From Rosistilla ulvae (lineage in GTDB: Bacteria; Planctomycetota; Planctomycetia; Pirellulales; Pirellulaceae), in NCBI RefSeq assembly GCF_007741475.1, contig NZ_CP036261.1:6821798-6885797 (forward strand): DNA of 64,000 bases, read 5' to 3'. A program made the translations under genes and the position numbers. The notes under the pieces are model-generated. The model did no database searches and had not been told where the DNA came from. It was given only the letters and a program-made list of their open reading frames with translations. Each line of letters starts with the position of its first letter. Position 1 is the first letter of the stretch. Below, piece by piece: positions 51,489 through 59,657 of this stretch.

Positions 51489-53684
51489 TTATGGACTGAC
51501 GGCAAGGACTTCGACCCGCTGCGGATCGAGTCCGGTGTCGAGTGGTTTGAGTACCCCTTGGTCGACCATCGCTCGAATCAGCTCCCGCGTGATCGACGGA
51601 TCGAAGCCGTAATTCCCCTCGCCGCGATACCTATCGATCTCGCCCCAATGAACCAATACGTGGCGAATCCCCCGTTGTTCAAACTCCCCTCGCCACTGAT
51701 CGGCGGGCAGACTGGCGATCTCCGAAAGATCCGAAACATCGAAACAGGTGCTGTACCGCAGCGGGACTTCATAATTAAAGATCGCTGCGTCGCCGACCAG
51801 CAACAGCACTCCATCGGTCGATTGCAAGTTCCGGTTCGCCCACAGGACGTGTTCGGGAACGCGAATCGAATCGGTCGGCTCGATCCCCTCGCGGCGAATC
51901 GCACTCGTGTCGACTAACAGCCGCGGGTCTCCCATCGTCGGCGAAACAGCCATCAAGACCAGATTGCACAGTATCCCCACGGTCAGGCAAATGCTGGCCA
52001 ACGGGCGCCCCAATTGCTGGAACATCGTCCGGATTCCAAAACCAGCCAACAGCATCGCCAGCGGGATCGCCGGCAATAGGAACCTTTCCAGATGGTGAGT
52101 CAGCAACCACCAGACAGCAAACGCAAAGATCGCGATCGCCACGGCAATCCGCACCGCCGGGGATCGCTTGATCCGCAGCAGACCGATCAGCGCCAGCGGG
52201 AGCAGGATCGCTCCTTGCGATTTCCAGGACCAAGCGATGCTGAACAGTGAATCGGCCAGCGCCGAGAGCGAGCGTGTCGGAACCGCGTGGGCCGCTTGCC
52301 ATTGAGCGATCTTGGCTTCGGAGAACTGGTAGCCGCCCAGCAAACCAGCCGCCAACGGATAGACGGGGTTATGCGCCAGCACCGCATTTTTCGCCAACCA
52401 AGGTCCCGCAGTGATGGCGCATCCTAAGACAAACATCCCCAGAACACGGAAGTCGATCGGAACTGTCGATCGCTGGCGAAAGATCTGCCACGCGGCCAGC
52501 GAGCCGACGGGCAGGCAAACGAACAGCAGCGCCGGGTATTTGCAGGCCAGCGCGCTGCCAGCCAAAAAGCCGACCCAAAACATCGCCGCCGGCTGCGTTG
52601 CCAATTGGCGGCGCAGCGCGGCCAGAGCCAACAACGCGGCTGCGAAATAGCAGGCGACCGCCGGTTCGATCAGCCCCAAGACGGTGACTTCAGCAAACGC
52701 CAAACCGCTGCAGGCGACCGCCATCAACCAGCAGGCAGCTTGGCCGCCGACCCAGCGTCGCGCCAAGCAACCGGTCGCTCCGATCGCCACGATCCAGTAC
52801 AGAAACATCGTCGATTTGCCCGCCAAGCCGCCCCACCACCAAGCGTCTTCGACTCCCAGAGCCCCGGCCCAGGACATCGCCGCCAGCGTCTGCATCTCCG
52901 CTGCCATCGGCATGTTGGCATAGATGTTTTGCTCGGCGAATCCGATCCGCCCCTCCTGAAACCACTGCTTCGGAGCCCCCTGGTGGTATTCCAAAACGTC
53001 GAATTCATTGCTCGGCAACAGACAGCGGATCGCGACCAACGCGATCCCAATCAGCGTTAACCCCACCGCCAACGGATGCTCTCCCGCGGGGCGTGCCATC
53101 TGTTTGCAGACGTCGCAAATTTGGTCGCGACCTATCGATCGGTGGGCACCCAGTGCGAGTGCGATCGCAATCTGGATGGCTCCCAACATCGGCATCGCCG
53201 TGCGATAGCTGACCCAGCCGGCCAGCCCCAACATCAGTGTTGCAGTCGCTTGAAGCGACAGCCCGATCGCCAGGCCAAGGATCGCGACTTCGATCCCTCG
53301 CATCCGGCGAGCAATCCCGCTGACTCGCAGCAATTGCCCTCCCAGCAGCCAACTGGGCAAGGTCACAGCGGTCACAATCATCAAAACCCGCAGCCGATCG
53401 ACCAAACCGCGCCAGCTGACCACGCCATCGGTCCAGGCGGCGAAGATCTCATCGGGCAAGAAAAACAGGCTGAACAGCAGATGCCAGCGGGGGTGAGAGC
53501 GATCGGTTTGACCGCCGTCATACAGTATCTGTGTGACCCACACACAAAGCCAAACTCCCAGAAGGGCGGGAATCGCAATCTGGTAGACCAGACGGAGCCA
53601 AGAAGGCTCGGCGGGCTCGACCGCTGGAGGGGGAAGTGGATGTGGGTCGCCCTGGGTTTTCGGTTTACGGCGACGGGAAGTCAT
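51489..53684 (-). CDS. Multi-pass membrane protein, GT-C glycosyltransferase-like
   Basis: 731 residues from ATG 53684 (MTSRRRKPKTQG), with about 13-15 membrane helices. The loop SNEFDVLEYHQGAPKQWFQEG near residue 240 carries a D/E-rich motif in the position of the catalytic loop of dolichol/undecaprenyl-phosphate-sugar GT-C transferases (PMT/ArnT-like). The phrases GWVSYRTAMP and LTHHLERFLLPAIP, and a soluble C-terminal domain of about 150 residues (LLLVGDAAIFNYEVPLRYSTCFD; IRHVLVHWGEIDRYRGEG), are typical of this superfamily. The substrate is unknown. It may add sugar to envelope lipids or proteins. A single-gene unit. Confidence 0.72.
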   Translation of the reverse strand: MTSRRRKPKTQGDPHPLPPPAVEPAEPSWLRLVYQIAIPALLGVWLCVWVTQILYDGGQTDRSHPRWHLLFSLFFLPDEIFAAWTDGVVSWRGLVDRLRVLMIVTAVTLPSWLLGGQLLRVSGIARRMRGIEVAILGLAIGLSLQATATLMLGLAGWVSYRTAMPMLGAIQIAIALALGAHRSIGRDQICDVCKQMARPAGEHPLAVGLTLIGIALVAIRCLLPSNEFDVLEYHQGAPKQWFQEGRIGFAEQNIYANMPMAAEMQTLAAMSWAGALGVEDAWWWGGLAGKSTMFLYWIVAIGATGCLARRWVGGQAACWLMAVACSGLAFAEVTVLGLIEPAVACYFAAALLALAALRRQLATQPAAMFWVGFLAGSALACKYPALLFVCLPVGSLAAWQIFRQRSTVPIDFRVLGMFVLGCAITAGPWLAKNAVLAHNPVYPLAAGLLGGYQFSEAKIAQWQAAHAVPTRSLSALADSLFSIAWSWKSQGAILLPLALIGLLRIKRSPAVRIAVAIAIFAFAVWWLLTHHLERFLLPAIPLAMLLAGFGIRTMFQQLGRPLASICLTVGILCNLVLMAVSPTMGDPRLLVDTSAIRREGIEPTDSIRVPEHVLWANRNLQSTDGVLLLVGDAAIFNYEVPLRYSTCFDVSDLSEIASLPADQWRGEFEQRGIRHVLVHWGEIDRYRGEGNYGFDPSITRELIRAMVDQGVLKPLDTGLDPQRVEVLAVSP

Positions 53685-53860
53685 TTTTGTTGCGTTTCTC
53701 GGAAACTTCGGCAGTACCAACTCAATAGGTTCAAACTACTATTGTAAGTAACCCATCGCGATCAGGATCGATCGCGACGATACTCGACCTATCGGGCTGG
53801 CTCAGGCTACATTGTTCCTTGCCCGCTGACCATACTCTCCCTCCTTCCCTTAGCGAATCG

Positions 53861-54850
53861 ATGGCCCAATCCAATCGCATCACTGGCATCCTGACTCCAA
53901 ACATCGTTCCGCTGGACCCTCGCGGCAACGTCGATGAACAAACGTTACGAGGCTACGTCGATTGGTTGATCGCCCACGGCGTCGATGGGCTGTATCCCAA
54001 CGGCAGCACGGGTGAGTTCGTTCGCTTTACCGCAGCCGAGCGCCGCGAGATCGCTCGAATCGTGATCGATCAAGCCGCCGGTCGCGTTCCCGTTTTGGTT
54101 GGAGCCGCCGAAGCGAACGTCCGCGAAACGATCGAGGCCTGCGACGCGTATGGCGAAATGGGTGCCCAAGCGGTTGCGATCGTCGCTCCTTATTATTTCA
54201 AGTTGAGCGACGAAGGCGTTTACAGTTATTTCCGTGAAATCGCCGACGCCGTTTCGGTCAACGTCACGCTCTATAACATTCCGCTGTTTGCGTCAGAGAT
54301 CGATCTGGCCACGGCCCGCCGTCTGGCCGAAGAGTGCCCTCGCGTCGTCGGCATCAAAGACAGCTCGGGCGACCTGCCACACATGATGCGGATGATCGCC
54401 GCGATTCGCCCGCAGCGACCGGAGTTCAGTTTCTTGACGGGCTGGGATGCTTCGTTGTCAGCGATGCTGTTGATGGGAGCCGATGGTGGCACCAACGCGA
54501 CCAGCGGTGTTGTCCCCGAACTGACCGCCGCGGTCTACAAGGCTTGCAAAGCGGGCGACTTGAGCGAAGCGGTTCGCTTGCAAAACGAATTGACGCCGCT
54601 GTTCGATACGATGATCGGAACGGGCGAATTCCCTGAAGGCTTCCGCGCCGGCCTGCGAACTCGCGGCTGGGACATGGGCCGCAGTCGTCAACCGATGACC
54701 GCCGCACAATACGACAAGAGTGCGCAGACCGAAGCCAAAATCAAAGGAATGCTGACGTCGTACACCAACGGCGCCGTAACCTCCGCCTCCGCGACTCCCG
54801 AAAGCATCGACGCCATCGTCCGCCGCGTCCTCAGCGAACTGAAAGCGTAG
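53861..54850 (+). CDS. Dihydrodipicolinate synthase/N-acetylneuraminate lyase family protein
   Basis: 329 residues from ATG 53861 (MAQSNRITGILTPNIVPLD). It is a TIM-barrel class I aldolase. The Schiff-base Lys166 is in VVGIKDSSGD, the catalytic Tyr in TLYNIPLF near 137, and the carboxylate-binding motif is NGSTGEF near 50. The family includes DapA, NanA and several sugar-acid lyases, and the general name is all the sequence allows. The C-terminal 45 residues (TSASATPESIDAIVRRVLSELKA) extend beyond the barrel and form an extra helix. There is no lysine-biosynthesis neighbour, which argues for sugar-acid catabolism over DapA. The repeat array begins 20 bases after the stop. Confidence 0.85.
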   Translation: MAQSNRITGILTPNIVPLDPRGNVDEQTLRGYVDWLIAHGVDGLYPNGSTGEFVRFTAAERREIARIVIDQAAGRVPVLVGAAEANVRETIEACDAYGEMGAQAVAIVAPYYFKLSDEGVYSYFREIADAVSVNVTLYNIPLFASEIDLATARRLAEECPRVVGIKDSSGDLPHMMRMIAAIRPQRPEFSFLTGWDASLSAMLLMGADGGTNATSGVVPELTAAVYKACKAGDLSEAVRLQNELTPLFDTMIGTGEFPEGFRAGLRTRGWDMGRSRQPMTAAQYDKSAQTEAKIKGMLTSYTNGAVTSASATPESIDAIVRRVLSELKA

Positions 54851-54869
54851 CCGAATCAGGCCGCCTCTC

Positions 54870-55412
54870 TCGTTTAACCGCGTGGGCACCGCCCCGCGCG
54901 TCCCGGCATTCGACCAGCATTCGCGCGCGGCCCGCTGGGCTCGCGGTTAAACAATCTCGCGGCCCTTCTCTCGTTTAACCGCCTGGGCACCGCTCCGCGC
55001 GTCCCGGCATTCGACCAGCATTCGCGCGCGGCCCGCTGGGCTCGCGGTTAAACAATCACGCGGCCCCTCTCTCGTTTAACCGCGTGGGCATCGCCCCGCG
55101 CGTCCCGGCATTCGACCAGCATTCGCGCGCGGCCCGCTGGGCTCGCGGTTAAACAATCTCACCGCCCCTCTCTCGTTTAACCGCGTGGGCATCGCCCCGC
55201 GCGTCCGGGCATTCGACCAGCATTCGCGCGCGGCCCGCTGGGCTCGCGGTTAAACAATCACGCGGCCCCTCTCTCGTTTAACCGCGTGGGCATCGCCCCG
55301 CGCGTCCAGGTACTCGAACCAGCATTCGCGCGCGGCCCTGCGGGCTCGCGGTTAAACAATCTCGCGGCCCCTCTCTCGTTTAACCGCGTGGGCATCGCCC
55401 CGCGCGTCCGGG
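54870..55412. repeat. Tandem array of 101-bp hairpin repeats
   Basis: Unit starts (CGTTTAACCGC) lie at 54871, 54972, 55073, 55174, 55275 and 55377, spaced 101, 101, 101, 101 and 102 bases; the last unit is truncated. In each full unit GTTTAACCGCG (for example 54872-54882) pairs with CGCGGTTAAAC (54942-54952), 11 bp perfect, enclosing a GC-rich body that includes the GCGCGC-rich ATTCGCGCGCGGCCCG. A 20-base spacer (AATCnCGCGGCCC..CTCTC) separates hairpins. The units are nearly identical, so the array is young or kept uniform. No gene overlaps it. Confidence 0.9.
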
Positions 55413-55435
55413 CATTTCCAGCACCCCAATTCCCA

Positions 55436-55631
55436 AAGCCGCGGCTGCGGCGGTCGCATAAAGCCTGCGGCGCAAGCCGCAGGACAGCGTCCCACAAACA
55501 AGAACAAAGCCCCGGTCAGGGGCGACAGATTCGAATCCTGTCGCCCCTGACCGGGGCTTGTGTTTCAGGCGACATCTACAGCACCTGCGGCTGGCGCCGC
55601 AGGCTTTATGCGACCGCCGCTGCCGCGGCTT
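55436..55631. repeat. 196-bp nested palindromic repeat element
   Basis: Outer arms read AAGCCGCGGC...CGCATAAAGCCTGCGGCG on the left (55436-55472) and CGCCGCAGGCTTTATGCG...GCCGCGGCTT on the right (55595-55631). At the centre a perfect 21-bp hairpin pairs 55508-55528 with 55538-55558 around the loop ATTCGAATC. The ordered nested structure is shared with the diverged copy at 40747-40945. Non-coding. Confidence 0.8.
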
Positions 55632-55717
55632 CGTTCCGGTTCCAACGATGGGCGTGCATTCCTCACAAGCCGGAAGCCGACACAGGGCAGCTTCCCCAAT
55701 TCCATTGTTTTGGATAC

Positions 55718-55924
55718 TCAGGCGACGCCGAGGATCCAGACCGCCAACACGGCGATGGTTCCCGCCAGGGCGGTGAGGACTCCGGCGAAGCGGCGTTTTT
55801 TGAGATAGAAGAGCAGCCCAAACCCGGACAGCCATATGATCGCCACCCCGTGTTGGACGTGATGGTCTGTCGGTCGTTGCCAGCTTACTTTGGACTGAGC
55901 GACGGCTAGCGTCTTAGCGCTCAC
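55718..55924 (-). CDS. Possible small membrane protein
   Basis: 68 residues from GTG 55924. The second half has two hydrophobic helices separated by basic residues (HGVAIIWLSGFGLLFYLKKRRFAGVLTALAGTIAVLAVWILG), which looks like a genuine small membrane protein rather than an out-of-frame read. It starts 30 bases after the outer-membrane channel gene on the same strand, so it may be the operon's last gene. There is no clear ribosome site and no recognised family, hence low confidence. Confidence 0.4.
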   Translation of the reverse strand: MSAKTLAVAQSKVSWQRPTDHHVQHGVAIIWLSGFGLLFYLKKRRFAGVLTALAGTIAVLAVWILGVA

Positions 55925-55954
55925 GTCGCGGTGTGGAACACCGGCTTGCCGTTG

Positions 55955-57709
55955 CTACCGCAGTGGCTGGGGCCGACCGAGAGAAACGGGCTGCCTGGCG
56001 TCGACCGATGGATGGAGCGGTTGGTAGGGGTTGTTGGGGACCAGCGTCTTGTTGCCGATCGTACGAACGGTCACTGTTGGCGATCGGTCGGCTGTGGTCG
56101 GCGGGTTCAATTCCAGCGAAGTCATGGTCGGGCTTTGCGGGGCGAGTGTCTCCGGCGGCGGCGGTGAGGGCTCACAATTTGCATCGACTTGATCCGCCGA
56201 GCCCCAACCGCCGCCGAGCGTTCGGTAGATCGCGACGATCCCAAGGGCCGCTTCGCCACGAGCCAGGGCCAACAGATCTTGCTGGCGAACGAGGTCTTTA
56301 CGCAATTCGTTGACGCGATCGAATTCGACAGTCCCCTCTTCATATTGCAGCGTGGCGATTTCGATCGATTCAGCGGTCGCCGCAACCGCTCGCTCGCGAC
56401 TCGCGATCTGCTCCCGCGCTTTGACAAATCGAATCATCGCATCCTCCACCTCGCTTCCCGCTTTCAAAACCGCCTGGCGGTATTCGACGATCGTCCGTTC
56501 CAACCGCGTCTCCTGGATCTGGACGTTGTTCATCAGACGGCCATAGTTCAACAAGTTCCAGCGAACCCCGGGGATGATCGCTCCGGCATTGGATGCCGAT
56601 TCGAACAGGTCGGGAAAATTGAACGATTGCCAATTGATGGTCCCACGCAGCGAAAAGGTCGGAAATAGATCGGCTGCGGCGACGCCGATCAGCGCACTTT
56701 GCGCCGCGATCGCCCGCTCGGCGCTGCGAATGTCGGGACGCCGACGCAGCAGATCGACTGGCATTCCGACCATGATCGCATCGGGAGTGTTTGGGACGCC
56801 GGCCCACCCCATCTGCGCGATCAGATCGCGTGGGGAGAGCCCCAGCAGAACACACAGTTGGTTGTTCGCAACGCGTAGACTCCGTTCCAGTTCGGGGATC
56901 GCGGCCCGCGTCGCTTCCAGATTGGCCCGCGCCTGTGTCACATCCAGCTTGGAGACCGAACCGTTCTTGAATCGCGATTCGGCTAGCTCCAATGTTTTCT
57001 GCTGGGCTTTGATATTGGCGTGAGCGAAAACGAGGCGATCTTGGTTGGTACGGATCTCGATGTAAGCCGAAATCGCATCGGAGACCAGCGACAGTTTCAC
57101 GTCGCGGCGGTCTTCGATCGTCCCCTGCACCTTGGCTCCTTCGGATTCGATCTGACGCCGCAAACGCCCCCAAACATCCAGCTCCCAGTTGGCGTTAAAG
57201 CCAAATTGATAGAGGTCGAACGTGTTGCCGAGATCGGCGATTCCGATCTGGTTCCCGTTGTCACTGTTTTGGATCCGCTGGAACTCCGCGAAAAACTCCT
57301 GCGATTGCGGCAGAAGATTGCCCACCGCAATCGCCCGCTGCAATCGGGCCTCTTGGATTCGCAGCATCGCGATCCGCAATGGCAGGTAGTTGCTGTTGGC
57401 GGCCGAAACGATCTGCTCGATCTCCGGATCGCGGAACATCTTCCACCAGTTCTCATCGTCGACACCATTTTGCGAACTGATCAGCTTGGGATTGTTGAAA
57501 TCGATCCAATGCTCGGCGACCGCGGCAGTGGGAGCGACATGATCGGGGCCGACCTTGTGCCCGTTGGTCTTCCATTGAGCCAGGAAGCCGCAGCCTCCCA
57601 GCGAGAGCAGCCAAGCGATCGACCAAGCCGCCAGACCGACCGCGCGGATCCGCCCACCCATCGGGCAGGCAGCGGCAGCGATCGGGCGTTTCGGTTCGTT
57701 CGACAGCAT
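55955..57709 (-). CDS. Outer-membrane efflux lipoprotein (NodT/TolC family)
   Basis: 584 residues from ATG 57709 (MLSNEPKRPIAAAAC), with 45 rejected upstream residues. The signal/lipobox region is AWLLSLGGC. The mature part shows VGPDHVAPTAAVAEHWIDF, WWKMFRDPEIEQIV, WELDVWGRLRRQIE, and LLRRRPDIRSAERAIAAQSALIGVAAADLFPTFSLRG, then IYRTLGGGW; all are hallmarks of the RND-associated OMF lipoproteins. An 80-residue Pro/Ser-rich tail extends the usual length. It diverges from the adaptor and RND pump genes across a 408-base gap, so the three probably form one tripartite pump under a shared divergent control region. Confidence 0.92.
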   Translation of the reverse strand: MLSNEPKRPIAAAACPMGGRIRAVGLAAWSIAWLLSLGGCGFLAQWKTNGHKVGPDHVAPTAAVAEHWIDFNNPKLISSQNGVDDENWWKMFRDPEIEQIVSAANSNYLPLRIAMLRIQEARLQRAIAVGNLLPQSQEFFAEFQRIQNSDNGNQIGIADLGNTFDLYQFGFNANWELDVWGRLRRQIESEGAKVQGTIEDRRDVKLSLVSDAISAYIEIRTNQDRLVFAHANIKAQQKTLELAESRFKNGSVSKLDVTQARANLEATRAAIPELERSLRVANNQLCVLLGLSPRDLIAQMGWAGVPNTPDAIMVGMPVDLLRRRPDIRSAERAIAAQSALIGVAAADLFPTFSLRGTINWQSFNFPDLFESASNAGAIIPGVRWNLLNYGRLMNNVQIQETRLERTIVEYRQAVLKAGSEVEDAMIRFVKAREQIASRERAVAATAESIEIATLQYEEGTVEFDRVNELRKDLVRQQDLLALARGEAALGIVAIYRTLGGGWGSADQVDANCEPSPPPPETLAPQSPTMTSLELNPPTTADRSPTVTVRTIGNKTLVPNNPYQPLHPSVDARQPVSLGRPQPLR

Positions 57710-58117
57710 GGGGCAGTGGATTCTGGAGATCGCGGGCAGGCTGCCGGCAGTGGCGCAGGTCCGGTCGGTCCGGTCCCGACCTTTATATAGTTTATCTCGG
57801 CACAAAGGCCTGGTTAAAATTGGCATGATCCGCCCCCGTCTCAATCTCGCCCCAGCCCCCCCCTCTTGCTGTGCTGCTGCATTCTTTGCACTCTTTGATG
57901 CCTATCTAAACTGAGTTTTTTTCCGGATTTGCTTTCTTTCGGCCGTTATCCCAGGTGCTAAACCCTGAACGTCTAGGTAAGCTGGGTTCCGCCCACATGC
58001 TGGACAAACGTCACCGCCCCGCCAACAACCTCGTTTTCGATCGGTGGGGTCGTTGCCACGCTGTAGGCACGCGTTCCCCTCCCAAAAGCTATCCAGAATC
58101 CAACGTTATCAAGATCC
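57710..58117. promoter_or_regulatory. Divergent promoter region of the tripartite efflux system
   Basis: 408 bases between the divergent channel gene and the adaptor gene. An AT-rich stretch (TTTATATAGTTTATCTC, 57782-57798) could hold a -10 element for either side, but no consensus pair is certain. No gene is supported. Shared control of both transcripts is inferred from the layout. Confidence 0.4.
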
Positions 58118-59638
58118 ATGAACGAACAAGAGGCCCCCTATCGAGCGCCGCTTCCGACCGCTGGACGTCGTCGCGGGGGAGGAATCCAAGTTGCCTTGGC
58201 GACGATGTTGTTGGTCGCCGTGGCGATCGGCGCCGGGCTCGCCGCGTCGTCGATGCAGCGTTCCGATCATCCGGCAACCGACCGCAGACTGGGCGAAAGC
58301 TCGCGACCGCACACAGCGGCAAGAAACGCGTCGACGTTGCCGGTCGAAACGATGCAGGTTCAACGCGTGGAGAGCTACGCTCGCGAGCGAACGTTCACCG
58401 GAATCATCAAACCGGCGCGTCAGAGCGAGCTGAGTTTTGAACGGCTGGGAGAGGTCGTTGAAGTCTCCGCAGATCTGGGCGATCGGGTCGAAAAGGGGCA
58501 GCCTTTGGCGCGGATCGGCGATCGTCGACTGAAAGTCAAACGACTGGGGCTCGAAGCGCAGCACCGCGAAGCGCTGGCGGTCCTGGCCGAACTGAAAGCC
58601 GGGCCGCGCAAGGAATCGATCGCCGCTCAACGTGCGACAGTTCAAGACCTTGCCGCCCAGGTCGACGCCGCCGACCAGATGGCCAAGCGGCGGCAGCGGT
58701 TGTTGCTGGCGAGTGCTTCGTCACGCGAAGAAGCCGAACAGGCGGCCTTTTCATTGACGGCGGTGGAAGCTCGATTGCAATCGGCTCAGAAGGTACTCGA
58801 TGAATTGACAGCCGGTACGCGTCAGGAACGGTTGGACGCCCAGAAGGCGATCGTGGCCCAGTTCGACGCGTCGATTCAAGATATTGATATCGAGATTGAA
58901 AAGAGCCAGATAGTCGCCCCGTACGACGCGTTTGTAACCGAGCGGTCGGTCGACGAGGGATCGATAGCCCAACCGGGTTCGACGATCTTCCGGATCATCG
59001 AAGACACATCGCTGGAAGTTTGGGTCGGTGTTCCGGCAGCGATCGCCGCATCGATCCAAACGGGCGAAACATTGCCGGTGATCGTTCGCAAGCAATCGTT
59101 CGATGCGACGGTCCGATCGAGGATCGCGGACCTTGATCATCAAACGCTCACCCAAACCATCGTCTTGACGCTCGACAACGTCTCGCCGCAGCAGATTGTC
59201 CCGGGCGAAGTCGCTCGGTTGGCGTTCACTCAAGAGATTCCGGTCGATGGTTTTTGGATCCCGTTGGCGGCGATCTCGCGCGGCGGCCAGGGACTGTGGT
59301 CGGTGCTCGCGGTCGTCGGCGATGGCGATGCAACCACGACGACGGAGCGACGCGATGTCGATCTGATCGAAACGCAAGGCGAACGGGCGCTGGTCCGCGG
59401 GACGCTGGAAACCGGCGACTGGATCGTCTCCAGCGGAACGCATCGGCTGACGACCAAGCAAGCGATCCGCGTTCCCGAACCGACTGATGACGTCGACGAA
59501 TCGGCCCCCTTCCCCGCGACCGAACCCGCGTCGCAGGATGTGATGTCGCCCGCCGAAAAACCTCCCGAACCATTGGACCTCGTCCCCACGCCACGCTCGG
59601 ATCGTCCGATCGCTTCGCTCGCCCCGACCGCCAGCTAA
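58118..59638 (+). CDS. RND efflux periplasmic adaptor (membrane fusion protein)
   Basis: 506 residues. ATG 58118 is followed by a short cytoplasmic stretch and a membrane anchor (GIQVALATMLLVAVAIGAGLAA). The lipoyl half-motifs are SFERLGEVVEVSADLGDRVEKGQPLARI and SQIVAPYDAFVTERSVDEGSIAQPGSTIF, separated by a coiled-coil hairpin (RKESIAAQRATVQDLAAQ... AVEARLQSAQKVLDEL). Beta-barrel and membrane-proximal domains follow. The last 50 residues are Pro/acidic and disordered. It links the RND pump to the outer-membrane channel. The RND gene begins 19 bases after its stop. Confidence 0.92.
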   Translation: MNEQEAPYRAPLPTAGRRRGGGIQVALATMLLVAVAIGAGLAASSMQRSDHPATDRRLGESSRPHTAARNASTLPVETMQVQRVESYARERTFTGIIKPARQSELSFERLGEVVEVSADLGDRVEKGQPLARIGDRRLKVKRLGLEAQHREALAVLAELKAGPRKESIAAQRATVQDLAAQVDAADQMAKRRQRLLLASASSREEAEQAAFSLTAVEARLQSAQKVLDELTAGTRQERLDAQKAIVAQFDASIQDIDIEIEKSQIVAPYDAFVTERSVDEGSIAQPGSTIFRIIEDTSLEVWVGVPAAIAASIQTGETLPVIVRKQSFDATVRSRIADLDHQTLTQTIVLTLDNVSPQQIVPGEVARLAFTQEIPVDGFWIPLAAISRGGQGLWSVLAVVGDGDATTTTERRDVDLIETQGERALVRGTLETGDWIVSSGTHRLTTKQAIRVPEPTDDVDESAPFPATEPASQDVMSPAEKPPEPLDLVPTPRSDRPIASLAPTAS

Positions 59639-59657
59639 ACGCCAACCTCGATAATCC

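Noticed and set aside
54870-55412. CRISPR array
   Set aside because: Regular spacing is present, but the whole 101-bp unit repeats, including what would be spacers; there are no unique spacers and no cas genes.
55508-55558. tRNA-like piece (contains ATTCGAATC as in a T loop)
   Set aside because: It is the loop of a perfect 21-bp hairpin in a repeat element; no acceptor, D or anticodon arms exist.
57955-58440. Possible gene in the divergent efflux promoter region
   Set aside because: It runs into the adaptor gene in another frame and has a shadow-type Arg/Ser-rich composition.
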